Source of the DNA: Rhodamnia argentea
Lineage: Eukaryota; Streptophyta; Magnoliopsida; Myrtales; Myrtaceae
Direction of reading: 5' to 3'
Length of the DNA: 64,000 nucleotides
Assembly: GCF_020921035.1 (NCBI RefSeq)
Contig: NC_063156.1
Span: 12,474,501-12,538,500, forward strand
Shown here: piece by piece, positions 1 to 12,762 of the stretch
Position numbering within the stretch: position 1 is the first letter of the stretch
Layout: each line of letters opens with the position of its first letter
Position numbers and translations under genes: made by a program
Notes under the pieces: model-generated
What the model was told of the DNA's origin: nothing
The model's database searches: none
The model's input: only the letters and a program-made list of their open reading frames with translations

Positions 1-1965
1 ATAATGTAAAATGTCAATGTAATGGCAAATTTGGTTTGGCTTTCCATCTAGAAGCACGACAAGATCCGCACCAAAAGTACAGCTACGACAGTCGCCTACC
101 TGCTATAAAATCATGGGATAATTCCTTTTTTGTCCTGTACATTTGACATTGTGCAATCAAGGCCTGTCATTCTCGTTCGTTGTTTAATGTAGTCGTCCGG
201 CCGACCGGAGATCAGAAAGCCCTATCAAATTGATAATATGGACTACACTAAACATTAGATTAAAATTATGGGGCTTGATTGTACAAATTAAGAGTTAAGG
301 GAATTGATTATGCAATTCACATAAATTATTGAAACAATATGAGATTATCCCTCGAAACAACTGAGAAAAAAATGTAGCTAATTTCCAAGAACATCCAGCA
401 ACTCACCTTTAAGGGCGTGTATGAAACAAAAGACGAGACGCGCAGCGGAAAAATAAAGTAGTTACAAATTTGAGTCAATTTGGAAAGATTAAATGCAAGT
501 TTAAATTCAATTTTTTTTTTAATCTCAAATGATCGTAATTTTTTGTTGCTAGTTTGGTGTATTTACTTTTATTTCTTTCTGTCGGCGTACATTTATGAGA
601 TTAGTTTAATATTACCTTGATTTTTTAAGTTATGATTGATAAGAATAAATCAGAAAATAAAGTCATGGAATTTCCGTGCATTCCGACTATCATTATGAGC
701 TTCTTTATAAGCTTTTTGATATGGTTATTTAAACAAACATGCATAAATCAAAAGGAAGATATGCGTGCAATTTTGACAGACACCGAAAACCAACATACAT
801 ATTCTAATTATCTCTAACATAGGAAAGTATGTCTATCTGGTTCTCGCGTAAATATCCGGTCATTTACCATGTATAATTTCCAATACTTAAAACAAATCAA
901 AGAGACAATAACCAAGTCAACGATCTACATCGTGGGCAACGAACCACATTTTTTTTTTTTGGTCTATTCTATCTCAACTCTCTTCTCTCTAATTTTTGCC
1001 TTGCCTCTTTGCGGGGCTCGGGGAGTTGAACTCCGCACATGTGGTACTAGCATCCCCACCCCCAATTCATTTACCAACAAAGCCACATGCCTATTGGTGG
1101 CAACAAATCACTTTGCGTAGCGGATTTTTATCCATTACATAACTCGCTGATTGAAAGCATTCATAATGCCGTGGAACAATCATTTTCCAATTTAACGCAC
1201 GTGCCAAATTAGGGCAAAGACCATGTGAATCAAATCCCAACACATAGCCACGTTCAATTCATCATGCCAATGTACAAAGGAAAACGGTTCTTCCTCTTGA
1301 GTGCAAATGTAATAAAATTTATTAAATGCTAAGCCGTATTAGCTCACACAAAATGTCGGACCAATCCCAAAAGGTTTAGATGGAGAATAATCACGTATCA
1401 ATTCCGTAACACTTGTCGGGTCAAATCTGATTGCAAATTTTTTTTTTTTTTTGTTGTTGTTGGAGAAAATCATGGAAGAGAATCTATTAATATCCGAATC
1501 TCGTCGTAAATGCCCCGAACCCAGGATCCAAAATTCGGATCCTTTTGCTTTTCCGGGTCAAATTCTTACCGCCCCGCCCAAAAAAAATAAAATAAAAACA
1601 ATCATTAAAGCATTTTCTATAGTTTCGTCGCCGCGAAACAAAATAACAGGTCAGAGTCAGCCGGCGCCCGTTGACGTACGGTTCCGTTACGGAAATGCAC
1701 GGGAGTCCATAGTCAACGGCCTCGCTGCTACGCCGTTACTTCCGACTCCTTTGGCTGAATAAATACGGGACCCCCGTTCCGTTCCGCGGAATCGGGCCGT
1801 AACTGACCGGGGTTTAAAACTGGGGTTAACTAACCACGCCCTCCTGGTTAAACCACCACCTTCACTCTCTCTCCCTCTCGCGCACAGTGGAGCGGTCACA
1901 GCTAGTCCCGGCCCATCTATTCTATTCAACTCTCTCTTTCTCTCTCTACAAAAACCAACGGCATG
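1..1965. other. AT-rich spacer upstream of the NT-C2 gene
   Basis: No gene recognised. The stretch has homopolymer T and A runs and short unsupported reading frames only. The last few hundred bases become GC-richer and pyrimidine-rich, as expected for the promoter and 5' leader of the gene that starts at 2206. Confidence 0.5.
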
Positions 1966-1995
1966 TTCTCTCTCTTTCTCTCTCTCTCTCTCTCT
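1966..1995 (+). repeat. (CT)n pyrimidine tract in probable 5' leader
   Basis: Nearly pure CT repeat about 210 bases before the predicted start codon. Such tracts are common in plant core promoters and 5' leaders. A role here is inference. Confidence 0.7.
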
Positions 1996-2205
1996 AGACG
2001 ACATTTTTACCTCGGGCGACAATAATTCCTCGTAATCCACTGCGATTCCGGCGGAGATCATCTTGGAGATCGCAACCAACGCACGCTCGGTCCTGCTCCG
2101 GTCCGAGGTTGTCGTCGTCGTCGTCTTTCGGATCAAGCGCCTCGAGCCTTGGGAGGACACCTCGTGATTTTTGTTTTTTTTTTTTTTGTCCTGTTCGGTG
2201 GGCCA

Positions 2206-5200
2206 ATGGGGGTGAAGATGATGAGGTGGCGGCCGTGGCCGCCGCCCCCGGCGACGAGGAAGTACGAGGTGAGGCTGGCGGTGAGGAGGCTGGAGGGGTG
2301 CGATCCGGCGCCGGCGGGGGAGGGGGCGAGGCTGGCGGTGGAGATCCGGTGGAAGGGGCCGAGGGCGGCGGCGTTGATGAGGCGGGTGGCCGTGAGGAGG
2401 AACTTCACGAGGGAGGAGCGCGTGGGGGAGGGCGGCGTCGTCGAGTGGGGTGAGGAGGAGGAGTTCGCGACGGTGTGCAGCCTCTCGGCGCACAAGGACA
2501 ACGCGTTCCATCCCTGGGAAGTCGGTTTCACCGTCTTCAATGTGAGTCGCGTTCTTGCTTCGAATTGAGTTTTTCTGGGGGAGTTATTTTAGCAAATGCT
2601 GGTGTTTTTCTTGATCGAGTCTTTGATGCTCTCGGAGATGCATGTCCTTGCAACTCTTGATGGGATTCAGAGTCGATTGTCCGACGATTCTGGTGATCAA
2701 GTGAATCGATTTCGTAGTTCCTAAGGCTGCCGGAAAGTCAAAAAGTTCCGCTCTTTTTTTTTTTTTTTTTCCGTGGAAAGTCAAAGATGTTCTGACAGCC
2801 GGAAAGGCGAGAGTGGTCGCTATTAAGAGGAGGAGGGGGCAGAAATTGCAATCAAATTGATTTTGTCTGATGATCATTCTTGCTTGAGATTAGAAAGTGA
2901 AGGTCATCAAGATGACGGATCATAAAATTGGCGAATCTTTTTACCGTGTAAAACAAATAAATTACAGCTTAAATTGCACTTGAGAAGCGACTTTATTAGC
3001 TGATATGGTCATTTTCCCTGGAAACGGCAGTTTTCCATTCGTGTGTTTTATTATTGTAGTGGCGTTATTCTGTATGTTTCTCTCTCTTTGTTTGTTTAAT
3101 TAACATTTCATAAATCAGGTTGACCGGGGAAAGCTTAACGTGGGGGAAGCTTTTGAATCTGTCTATTTTGTCTAATTTGAATAGTGGTGATTGTGAGGAA
3201 CCGAGCTACCCTGTGGGGTTCAAGTTGGACAATTTTTTATTGTGGCTCTTTTATGACTTCTGAATTGGCTCGTGGCAATGTCAATTTTCCTTTGTTCTGA
3301 ATTCTGTCGAATCTTAGTTGTGTTTCTTTTCCCTTGGGTATTGCTTACGCTATGTGCCATGGCAATTCCTTACATGTGGCGTGCCGATTTATAGTAAATT
3401 TGAGAAATTCAGTTGTGCCAGGACTTAACTGTTGCACAGGCAATTGATCAGCCCACGAAGAACAAAGTTCCGGTTGTTGGAGCAGCATCATTGAACCTCG
3501 CCGAATTTGCTTGTGCGACTGAGCATGAAGAATTCGAGCTAAGTGTCCCTCTGGTTACTCCTGGTGGCACTGCAAATTCATCTTTATTGCTCTGTGTGAG
3601 TGCTGCCGCATAATTCTCGCCCGACCTCCAGTTATATGCTATTGATAGGCTTCTTCTTTCTGTAGAATTATGGGTCCTTCTTGTTCTGCGTTTAACGTCT
3701 AGAGCTTATGCGTGCAGATTGTTCTCAGCTTAGTAGAACTGCGCACTACCCAGGAAACAACAATCGACATGGTGCAGACGCGAATTACACCTGTGGCATC
3801 TCCACCACCACAGTCGGCTGAAGCTGTTTCAGCGGGAAAAGATGAGCTTTCTGCTCTTAAAGCTGGTTTGAAAAAAGTAAAGATTTTCACCGAGTATGTT
3901 TCCACCAGAAGAACAAAGAAGGCTTGTCATAGGGATGAGGGCAGTGATGGAAGATATTCTGGCCAGAGCGAGGATTGCGACAATAACTATACAGGTGACT
4001 CTGATTCCTTTGATGATACAAAGGAAGGAGAGTTGGATGAAAGTAAGGGAGAATCCGGTTTTAGAAATTCATTCAGCTATGGGACACTGGCATATGCAAA
4101 CTGTGCTGGAGGCTCATTTTACTCTAGCATGAGGATAAATGCTGACGCTGAGGATTGGGTATACTATAGCAACCACAAATCGGATTTTGGTTCCTCGCTT
4201 TCAGAGGATTTGGCTGCATCGACTTTTGAGCAATCACAGTCACATACTTCAAGGCGTGGCCTTCTGTCTTGGAGGAAAAGGAAACTGAGTTTCAGGTCTC
4301 CTAAAGCAAAGGGCGAACCATTGCTAAAGAAGGCCTACGCTGAAGAAGGTGGAGATGACATTGATTTTGCCCGTCGTCAGCTTAGCTCAGATGAATCACT
4401 CTCCTTTGGGGTATGAACTTGCTTCCTATTTTCTTTTCTTTGCTTGTGGATCGCATTCCTTTTTCACATTAAGATCATACGAAGGAATGAATTGCAAATT
4501 ATGATACAGTACTCCTTGTCTGTTCAGTGAGTTTCCTTGCTACAAATCTATTCACTGATGTAGTGTATGATGAACTAACTCTTAACTCTTTTCTCAGTGG
4601 AGTAAGACAGACGAAGATTCATCTGGACATCGTTCTTCAGTCTCTGAATTTGGAGATGACAAATTTGCTGTTGGCGCTTGGGAGCAAAAAGAAATTATAA
4701 GCCGTGATGAACATATGAAGCTCAAGACTCAGGTTTTCTTTGCTTCTATCGACCAGCGAAGTGAGCTTGCAGCAGGGGAAAGTGCATGTACTGCTCTTGT
4801 TGCTGTGATAGCTGATTGGTTTCAAAACAATCGTGATTTGTTGCCCATCAAGTCCCAGCTTGACAGCCTGATCAGAGATGGATCACTAGAATGGAGAAAC
4901 TTATGCGAGAATGAAATGTATCAGGAACGATTTCCGGACAAGCACTTTGATCTCGAAACTGTTCTTCAAGCCAAGATTCGCCCCCTTTCTGTGGATGCTG
5001 GGAAGTCATTCATTGGGTTCTTCCGTCCAGAATGTATGAAAGAGGGAAAGTTCGATGTTTTTGATGATGCAATGTCCTTTGACGATATCTGGGAAGAGAT
5101 AAGCAAAACGGCGTCGCAAACATGCGAGGATGAAACTCAGGTGTACATTGTCAGTTGGAATGACCATTTTTTTGTCCTTAAGGTTGAGCCAGAAGCCTAC

Positions 5201-5719
5201 TACATAATTGATACACTGGGAGAGAGACTCTACGAGGGTTGCACTCAGGCCTTCATCTTAAAATTCGACCACAGTGCTTCAATTCTCAAATTGCCGCCAC
5301 CTGTCCAAACATCTGGCAATAACACGGCTGCTCAGCAAAACTCGGTTCCTGTGGAACAAAAAACCCCTGTGCCTGAACAAATCAAGCCCCAGCAGAATTT
5401 GGAAGTGACGGAAGAAGTAAAACTCGATCCTGGAGAGCCAACTGAAAGTCATGAGAAGGAAGAGGTCCTATGCCAGGGGAAGGAGTCGTGTAAAGAGTAT
5501 ATTAAGAACTTCTTGGCTGCAATTCCTATAAGAGAACTGCAGGACGATTTAAGGAAAGGTCTGATTGCATCAACACCTCTTCATCACCGGCTACAGATTG
5601 AATTGCACTACACGAAGCTCTTACAGTCGCTGACCATAACTCCAGCAGAACAAATGGTCGAAACAGCACAAACTCTTGCCAGCAGCAGCAGCAGCACAGA
5701 TAGCCTCATGGAGACATGA
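2206..5719 (+). CDS. NT-type C2 domain protein (EEIG1/EHBP1 N-terminal domain family)
   Basis: Four exons: 2206-2541, 3440-3595, 3718-4410 and 4598-5719, giving 768 residues. All junctions are GT-AG and phase 0. Residues 1 to about 165 form an NT-C2 (EEIG1/EHBP1-type) domain, with a basic/tryptophan start (RWRPWPPPP), the VRRLEG strand, and KNKVPVVGAASLNLAEFA in exon 2. This domain is thought to bind membranes or act as an adaptor. Exon 3 (165-395) is acidic and serine-rich, then basic (SWRKRKLSFRSPK). Exon 4 (396-768) carries a conserved plant-specific region with WFQNNRDLLPIKSQLDSLI and VSWNDHFFVLKVEPEAYYI, then a Pro/Glu/Gln linker and the helix SCKEYIKNFLAAIPIRELQDD. It resembles the Arabidopsis At2g25460/At5g04860 group, whose function I do not know. 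A longer in-frame start at 2149 would add a hydrophobic poly-Phe stretch. I preferred 2206 because MGVKMMRWRPWPP fits the family. Confidence 0.88.
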
Positions 5720-6234
5720 CTCTGTAGTGTGGTAACCGTATTCTTAGCTACTACTAACTTGATTTTGTCAATATGCGTCGTGTCATAATGTGAAGCGGGT
5801 TGAAAGTGCGAAATTTTTGGTTTTGGGAGCAAAGAGAGCTTGCTCATGTTTTGGGACTTGTACAGAGAGATCCTTTGATCTGTGTGTCTGTGTTGGACAC
5901 TAATTTTAGCTTGGCTGAAAAGAGGTCTCACGTGAGGATCCGTACTTCTACGTAATTCTGACTCGGTTCTATTCCCTGGCAACTACGAAATTTTGTGTGA
6001 TTGTTTTGTCCCTTTTTCTTTCCCTGGCTTGCAGAGAAATTCCATTTTCATGAACTTCTAAGAGTATTTTTTTTTTTTTTTATGTGAGTCTGAACTTTAT
6101 CTTGTATTTCTCTTGCCAACCGCAGTGTTGAGGTTACGTAAGGAGAACTTCGACCTTAGATACCCGCTCAATCGAAAAACGATCAGAGGGTTTCCAGGGG
6201 GGTGTTCTAGCAGATTTGTTAAGCAATCCAAGGC
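5720..6234. other. 3' UTR and spacer
   Basis: T-rich sequence typical of a plant 3' UTR and terminator follows the stop codon. No further gene is visible. Confidence 0.5.
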
Positions 6235-6290
6235 ACTGATTACATATGGTTAGAAAAGTTATTTCCCTGGAAATCAGTAAAGTTCCTTTA

Positions 6291-6824
6291 GGCTGCGTTT
6301 GGTCATCGGGATTTCGGGTCGGGATAAGATTAGATAGGGTAAGATAAGAAATTTAGGGATTTGACCATATCCTATCCATCATTTGGTGAACTACGGATTT
6401 AAAGTCGGATATTCTCATATCCTATCATATCCCGCATTTGGTAGAAATTGTATATCAATATAAAGGACATATATGCCCTACGTGATGCTCATGAAATATT
6501 CCGATCTTATTACTATAAAAATAATGTTCTCATACAAAAAAAAAAAAAAACTTGAAAATATACACATTTTATTAGATTTTCAAACCTTTTTACAAAAAAA
6601 ATAAATAAAATGAAAATAGAAACAAATGAGACAAGAAAGCTAGCTTTTATATGACGGATAAGAGAAATCCTATCCGACCTTATCCTACCCCCTCCCCTAG
6701 GATTTTTTTATCCGGGTTATATCCCCCCTATATTCGACATTATATTATCCGGAACACCTACCAAACACGGGATAAGATAAAATATATCATATCCCGAGTT
6801 TTATACGGACGACTAAACGCAGCC
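6291..6824. mobile_element. Tourist-like MITE (PIF/Harbinger type)
   Basis: A 534-bp element with terminal inverted repeats GGCTGCGTTTGGTC (left) and GGCTGCGTTTAGTC (right, reverse complement), followed on both sides by GGGAT-containing subterminal sequence. It is flanked by TTA at 6288-6290 and 6825-6827, the 3-bp duplication typical of PIF/Harbinger insertions. There is no transposase, and the interior is AT-rich with repeated TATCC/GGATA motifs. A 24-bp sequence (ACTGATTACAYATGGTTAGA plus AAAG) is present at 6235-6258 and again at 6840-6863, so the site had a local direct repeat or gained one. Confidence 0.8.
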
Positions 6825-6918
6825 TTACTGATTTCCTTTACTGATTACACATGGTTAGAAAAGGGCCTGGAAGCATTTGATTACATTGAAAGAAAGAAAT
6901 CTCCCTTAAATCTTTCAT

Positions 6919-7188
6919 TTGAATGATATATATTCAGCGGGTTTGAAAGGAGCGACCGACTTCAGAGGGATGATGACCCCAGGCTACCCTACCCTATTAG
7001 ATGGTCCCCAGGAGCTCAAAGTCATAAGGTGGTTGCCATGGTTTCACATAGCTGTAATGAATGACCGGCGAGTGTCAATCTATGTGGAGTATGGACCCAA
7101 ACTTAAAAAGCTTTGGAGCATAATGAAAGAGAATGATAGGCATGAGGGATGGTCATTGCTGGATCCTGAGTTCGAATTTCTTAGCTAG
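6919..7188 (+). other. Coding-like fragment, unrecognised
   Basis: An 89-codon open frame with amino-acid composition unlike random AT-rich sequence (for example GPQELKVIRWLPWFHIAVM, then EGWSLLDPEFEFLS before the stop). I do not recognise the family, and I see no extension upstream because the MITE lies there. It may be the last exon of a decayed gene or a transposon-derived piece. Confidence 0.3.
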
Positions 7189-8604
7189 AAGTCCTTGACC
7201 CGATTTCCCGCGGTTAACTCGGGCCTTTTTCTGACTCTTGAAAGCTTCGGTGCAACCCAGTTTCACTGTTAGATCCTTCACAGAAATTCATCTCTCCAAT
7301 TTAGCAGGAACTTTTCGAGTGTTCCAAGAACACTTTTGAGAAACAGAAACACTTTTGGAGCACAAATAAAAAAATAAAAAAAGAACTTACTTACGTGTTC
7401 CCGAAACACTTTTTGGAAACATATTTAGAACATTTTTTAGAAATAATTAGGAATAATTTTGTTTTTGAACACATTGCTCTCTTCTCTTTTGTTGCACGAT
7501 ATTGACATTTGGTTTTTTATTATTTTATTTTAAAAAATTAATTCAAAATACCAAAACAATTCATAAAATTACAAAATCAACCTTGGAAGCTTTGACCTAG
7601 CCTTAGGAACCAATTTTGAACAAAAAATATTTTTTGTAGTTTTTTACATTTTTCGGATTTATTTTAATTATAAAAATAGCCGAAAATCAGGAAAAATAGT
7701 ATTCGTGGTCAGAAAAATGCGCAAAAATAGTCCATATTTTTATTTTAATTCCCTTTTCATTTTTACCTCTTAAATTTTTAAAAATTCAGTTTGGGAGCAC
7801 ATGCCTCTTCATTGAGCATAATCCTAAATTGACTAAAAAGTTTCATTTTAAATCATTTTGGCCAAAATTTTTTTACTTTTAGAGTCATGACATGAGACTT
7901 TGATACCTTGCATCTCATTGCAGTCCTTATGTTTGGAAAAATTGCATAATTGGACTAAAATGACCTCAATGCATAAATATTTTTCATTTTAGTCATAGTT
8001 CTCGGTTTCACTCAAAGTGCAATTAATGTTTTTCTAGGGGTCCCTGTTTAAAGTTAATCATATTTTTAACTACTTGGGAACATTTACACGTGACTCATAA
8101 TTGTAATTTTTCCTATCTATAGAAAATATATTTGATGTTCTCGTTGTCCAATTCCAATTCGTCTTCTCTTTCATTTTTTTTTTATAGTTAATCTCGTCCA
8201 TATTGTAATTTGATAAATCGTGCATAAATTACTTATACATATATTGGTCTAATTTGATTTAGTAAATTGAACAAATGAGATTTAATTTGGTTTAGTAAGT
8301 TAAAAAGATAAAGACATCTTAATTTTAATATATATAGTCCCCTTAATTAAATGAAAAAATTAGGAATAATTTTTTTGCAATTACTGAACGCGTTTTTTTT
8401 TTTTTTTTGGTTCCGGGAACGGAAACTTTATGCGGTTACCAAACGCGTTTCTGTTCTTTTTTTGTTTCGAGGAAGAGAATTTTTTTTGCAGTTACCAAAC
8501 GCATTTCTGTTTCCAAAAATTGTTGCCAGGAACAAAAACAGAAAAAAAGTGTTTTTATTTCAAAAGTTGTTCCGGGAACGGAAACGTTACCATACGCAGC
8601 CTAA
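7189..8604. repeat. AT-rich repeat region ending in a MITE-like end
   Basis: No gene. From about 7310 the motifs GTTCC, GAACACTTTT and GGAAAC recur. At 8380-8604 there are three imperfect repeats of a unit containing GTTACCAAACGCGTTTCTGT, with homopolymer T runs between them. The right end reads ACGCAGCC, the same terminal motif as the MITE at 6291-6824. This suggests a truncated Harbinger-type element, but I could not find a matching left end. Confidence 0.4.
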
Positions 8605-9569
8605 GCTATTGAGGATCTGATCAATGGCCAGAAACAGTGACCCAGGGATTGGTCTCTAGCGTAAATTACAGTAAGCAACAAGTCCGCAGCTCTAGTTCAC
8701 GATAAAGGGGGTGGCTCCTCAATGGCTGACCTCTTCAGGGGGACTCGAGCCGTCATTTGGGCTACGGGAACGATTTCGCGTAACGACATTGAGTTCCGGA
8801 GGCCGTGTGTCCCGATCTAGAAAATGTTAAAGACCTGAGTGTGGATGAACAGCGGGAGAGCGCGGAACCATCAACAGTTCCACGTCCTCTCTCCGGCGAT
8901 AGCGATGATTATCGAGCAAGGCCACCGACGAGGTTGGTGGTGTCGGGATTGGAGGTGGCAACGCAGATGTGATGGAGCCCCGAGGCGGATGCCATATGGA
9001 ATTAGGTTTTGCGCTTGTTGAACAAGAATGATCTTTGGAATTTTGAGCATCCCAGGACATATTTTTGCTTTGTTTGTGATAATTTATGGTCAGTTGACAT
9101 GCTCGATTTCGATCTTCGGACTCAGGACGTTGCACATAAATTCAATTTTTAAACATCCGGCATATGCTATACCTTGATTATGACAAACGGAGAAATCGTA
9201 AAGAGGGGCCAAAAAAAAAAAAAAGCCACAAGCAAACATTGCAAATCAATTTGACATTGGAAGTGGTCATCGCAAGTTCTGCGCATGATTGAAACTACAA
9301 CTAGAACATTGATTACCTGTGTTTCATTTTTAATCAAACTATGAAGTCCTCTTGAACTTGAAATATTTGTTGTATTGGGTAGTTAGAGCATACAGCACTG
9401 TACTTCCACTTGACACTTATCGTAATGATAAACAGTTTGTCTCGCCGTGACCTTCTCTTGAATTCTCAAAACTTCTGTCGCTCCATCCCCGTAAGGGTGG
9501 AGAACCCATCGCTGTTTCGGCCGTGCTACCGGAGGTTCCGGGGAAGTCAAATTAGGAGAGCACTCATCT
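8605..9569. other. Spacer, no gene recognised
   Basis: Moderately GC-rich stretch at 8700-9020, then AT-rich. Open frames on either strand look random. Confidence 0.4.
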
Positions 9570-10270
9570 TAGGGTGGGCTTACTAGTTAGATGTTTTTAA
9601 TCAAATATGGGTTGAAGATCCATATTTGACCCATTTTATTGAAAATGATATGTGGGTTGTAAATGTGGGGATAAGAATTTTAGGCCTAATAATATGTGGG
9701 TTATAAATGAGTTTGTCTTTGAATCCATTTACAACCATTTAGTTAGACAAACCCAACTCATTTACAGTTCACTTGGCTTGTAAAATTTATGAGTTTATAA
9801 TTTTTTTTGTTTATTATTATTATTTTTTATAAGTAAAAGAAAAAAAGAAAAATTAAAAATAAATTTAGAAAGTATAAAAACTGCTCGAAGAAAGACCACG
9901 ACCATCCCCCATCGACCACCGTTGCTGCCAACCGTCGCCGCCAGAGAAAAAGGAAAAGAAAGAGGAAAATAAAAATATACTTTTTAAAATAAAAAATATA
10001 ATTTTTTTAAAAGAAATAAAAAAAATCAATAGATTTGTATTGCATGAAAGTGTTTTAGAAATATCATTTTTTTAAATAAATTATAATCAACAAATATTCT
10101 ATGATTTGGTTAAATATAGAAATATTTAAGTAATACTTGTCGGGACGGATATGGGTTCAATATGAGTTTGATTGGGTATTTGTCGTTAGATTTGTACTGC
10201 ATAAAAATAGATTAAAAGGTTTAAATAGGTCGGATCATATTCAATCTGACCCAAACCCGACCTAACCCTA
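9570..10270. mobile_element. Possible hAT-like non-autonomous element
   Basis: Left end TAGGGTGGGC and right end, as reverse complement, TAGGGTTAGGTCGGG. Subterminal ATATGGGTT and ACCCATTTT motifs form internal palindromes. The flanks CTCATCT and CCCATCC match at 5 of 7 positions with transitions only. There is no coding capacity. The ends are weak and this call is tentative. Confidence 0.3.
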
Positions 10271-10888
10271 CCCATCCGTTGAAATTGAATATCCACTTTG
10301 AGATTTGGATTTTGTCAACAAGTGTCCGCTCGATACTAAGGAAAGTTCGACATCCAATGCCTTTCTCGTATTTAGTGTAATGAATGCATTGAAAAAGGAA
10401 AATATTTCCTTATAGAGCATGGTTAACAAGCAATTAGGTAGGTACGTACGAATTGCTTGCAAAATGATTGTTTCTTCACTTTGGGAAATTATTTAATTCA
10501 AAAGACCATATTTAATGCGCTTGATTTTAATATCAAATTATTTTCTTTTCTGTTTTCTAACTTCTACAGTCATTTGACCCAATTGTAAAACAATGACAAT
10601 AGAAGAACATTAAGATCGACTTCGAAATGTCAATTAAAAGTAAAGTTGATAGAAGAGGCATGTTACAGAGCACTAGTTATCAGAATCAACCACTGAGTCT
10701 TAAAGCATAAACAAGATTAATTATTGTCAATCTCGAACGGCTTGGGTTGCAATCACCCCTGACTCTGGGCACTAGTAACTGATCAATGGATAAGCCCAGT
10801 TAGGAATTGGGCCTACAAGAACTAGCCCAGGTCTGACTATGATTAAAAGGTTGCAATTTTCCTTTGTAAAAATAATCGGGCAAGCATA

Positions 10889-10942
10889 CATGGTCGACGT
10901 CGACCCCAAAAAAAAAAAAAAAAAAAAAAACATGGTCGACGT
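10889..10942. repeat. Poly-A insertion flanked by a 12-bp duplication
   Basis: CATGGTCGACGT occurs at 10889-10900 and 10931-10942. Between the copies lie CGACCCC and a run of about 23 A. A target-site duplication around an A-tail is what LINE or SINE retroposition leaves, so this may be an extremely 5'-truncated insertion. Slippage or a synthetic artefact is possible. Confidence 0.5.
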
Positions 10943-11499
10943 TCTTATGATCAGAACCATTGACAAAATTGCGAAGCTGTCTCATGTGTTAATTGAGCAA
11001 CATAGACCGAATTTATGTCCATAAGAATTCCTACCTGTAAGGCTGAACCTCTCTGCCTCGAAGCACCGGCCAGTGCCTGTATAGTCCCTTGTACTCAGCT
11101 TGTAAACGCTACTGGTGGAATGCGGCCATCTTACTCTCGAAGCCGGCATGATATGAGCTCTTGAATCAAGCGGCCTTGTGGGTTAAAGTATCGAACACTC
11201 GAGAAGCTTGATCAAGCTTGGGTTTCAGCTCGATAATCTAGAACGAAAAGCCCTCCTAGATTCATCCCCTATAGGCTAGAACAATCTTTATGTTTATTAC
11301 ACATTCTGTGGAAGCAGTCAGGAAAGTCCTCGTTCCAAAGTAGCCAAAGAGAGATGAACTCAGATGGTTAGGGCAGAGGAGCTGCAAATTCTATGTTAAA
11401 ACAGCTCATAGACTTGCACATCAGTATTTTCCAACCCTAGAGATCCAACTTTGAAGCACCCCTAATCACCTTTCCGGAGTCGGACATCAGTGCTTTGAG

Positions 11500-12762
11500 A
11501 GAAAAAAAATGCAAGAAGTTCAATAAGGAATTTCAAATACCTATGCTTGTGTTATAGTACTTATGTTTTTTTTCAATCAAAATTGAATACAATTTTGGTC
11601 ACACAAGTATCTTACTTTCAAAACCTTTTCAAAGTTAGGTAATGCTTGAAAGGTTTTGTCTCAATCAAAATAAGAGAAGATTGTTGAGAAATTACTTTAG
11701 ACTTTGGAGGAAACAAAACTATCATACATTGTTGAACAGACTTTAATATATAGTTTAAGGATGTTTTATAAATGTATCACTATGCCTTTTGTACTTAATA
11801 TGCTTAACGCTTTTATTCTAATAGAAACAGAATTCGTGGACAAAAGTAGACTTATACAAGATTCTTATGGCGAGATATATTTCAATTATCATGCAATCCT
11901 CATTATTTATACAATCTTCTTCTTAATTGATTATCAAATTAAATTTTTCTCACTAATGGTCAATTATCTTATTACGATTTCGTCTCTAAGTTATATTTGA
12001 TTGTCTAACAATCACGAAGATACTCTCATAACTTTCAATATGAGGACTCTTGATTGATTGACAATCACCCTATAGATAATTTAATTTATTATAAGCTTGA
12101 TTTAAGGATTCTAGGATTTGATTGTACGGGTGAACAAATCCTTCTAAATCTCTGATTCTTTGTATCTCAACAGCTACATGATTCTTATCATTTAATCTAC
12201 TAATGGCTAGTTTTGGAGATTAATCCTTAGAGTTGTTATATCCAGCGAGAAGCTTGGAGATGAGGGTTCCAAAAGGAGCACAAGGTTCTAAAAGAAGATA
12301 GAAAGATCAAGAGATCAATATCCATATTTCAAGGGAGCTTCATTTGTTTCAAATTGTCTACTCGAGCTTAAGTGAGATTTTGTGAGAGGTGTAATATGTA
12401 GTTTGAGTGTGTAGAGTGAGATAGCCTTGATAAAGGCAACACTCGCATTTGTTAAAGTGCTTGTAATCAAGTCATCACATATTTCTGTAATCTTTCATTT
12501 GATTATTTAGTGGAATCCAACTAGTAGGCTATTAGTGTGAGAGAGCGAAAGTAGGTTTTACCAAAAGTCGAACCATTCTAAGCTGTTGTGTATTGTCTTT
12601 TATTCTCTACTTGCCTCTACAATACTGTGTGACAAAAGCACCACACGGTTCTGTTTCAATATATCTACCCCTTTCAAACTTGAAGTTTCTTTATTTCCGC
12701 ATTTTTTTTTATCAAGTTGATTATAATCACCTATTCACCTCCTCTAGGTGATATTGTTAGCA
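11500..12762 (+). mobile_element. 3' part of a Ty1-copia element (SIRE-like): 3' internal end plus LTR
   Basis: A purine stretch ends at 11681 and is followed by TGTTGAGAAA, the usual polypurine tract/LTR start context. The putative LTR (11682-12762, about 1.1 kb) has late-LTR signatures: TAGTGGAATCC..., a GAACCATT-type motif near 12570, and CTATTCACCTCCTCTAGGTG close to the end. No protein domains survive. The length fits the Sire/Maximus lineage, but this was recognised from remembered patterns. Confidence 0.4.

Noticed and set aside
1687-2511. 274-codon minus-strand frame rich in Arg, Pro and His
   Set aside because: Shadow of the GC-rich first exon of the NT-C2 gene. Composition is the typical antisense artefact and no domain is visible.
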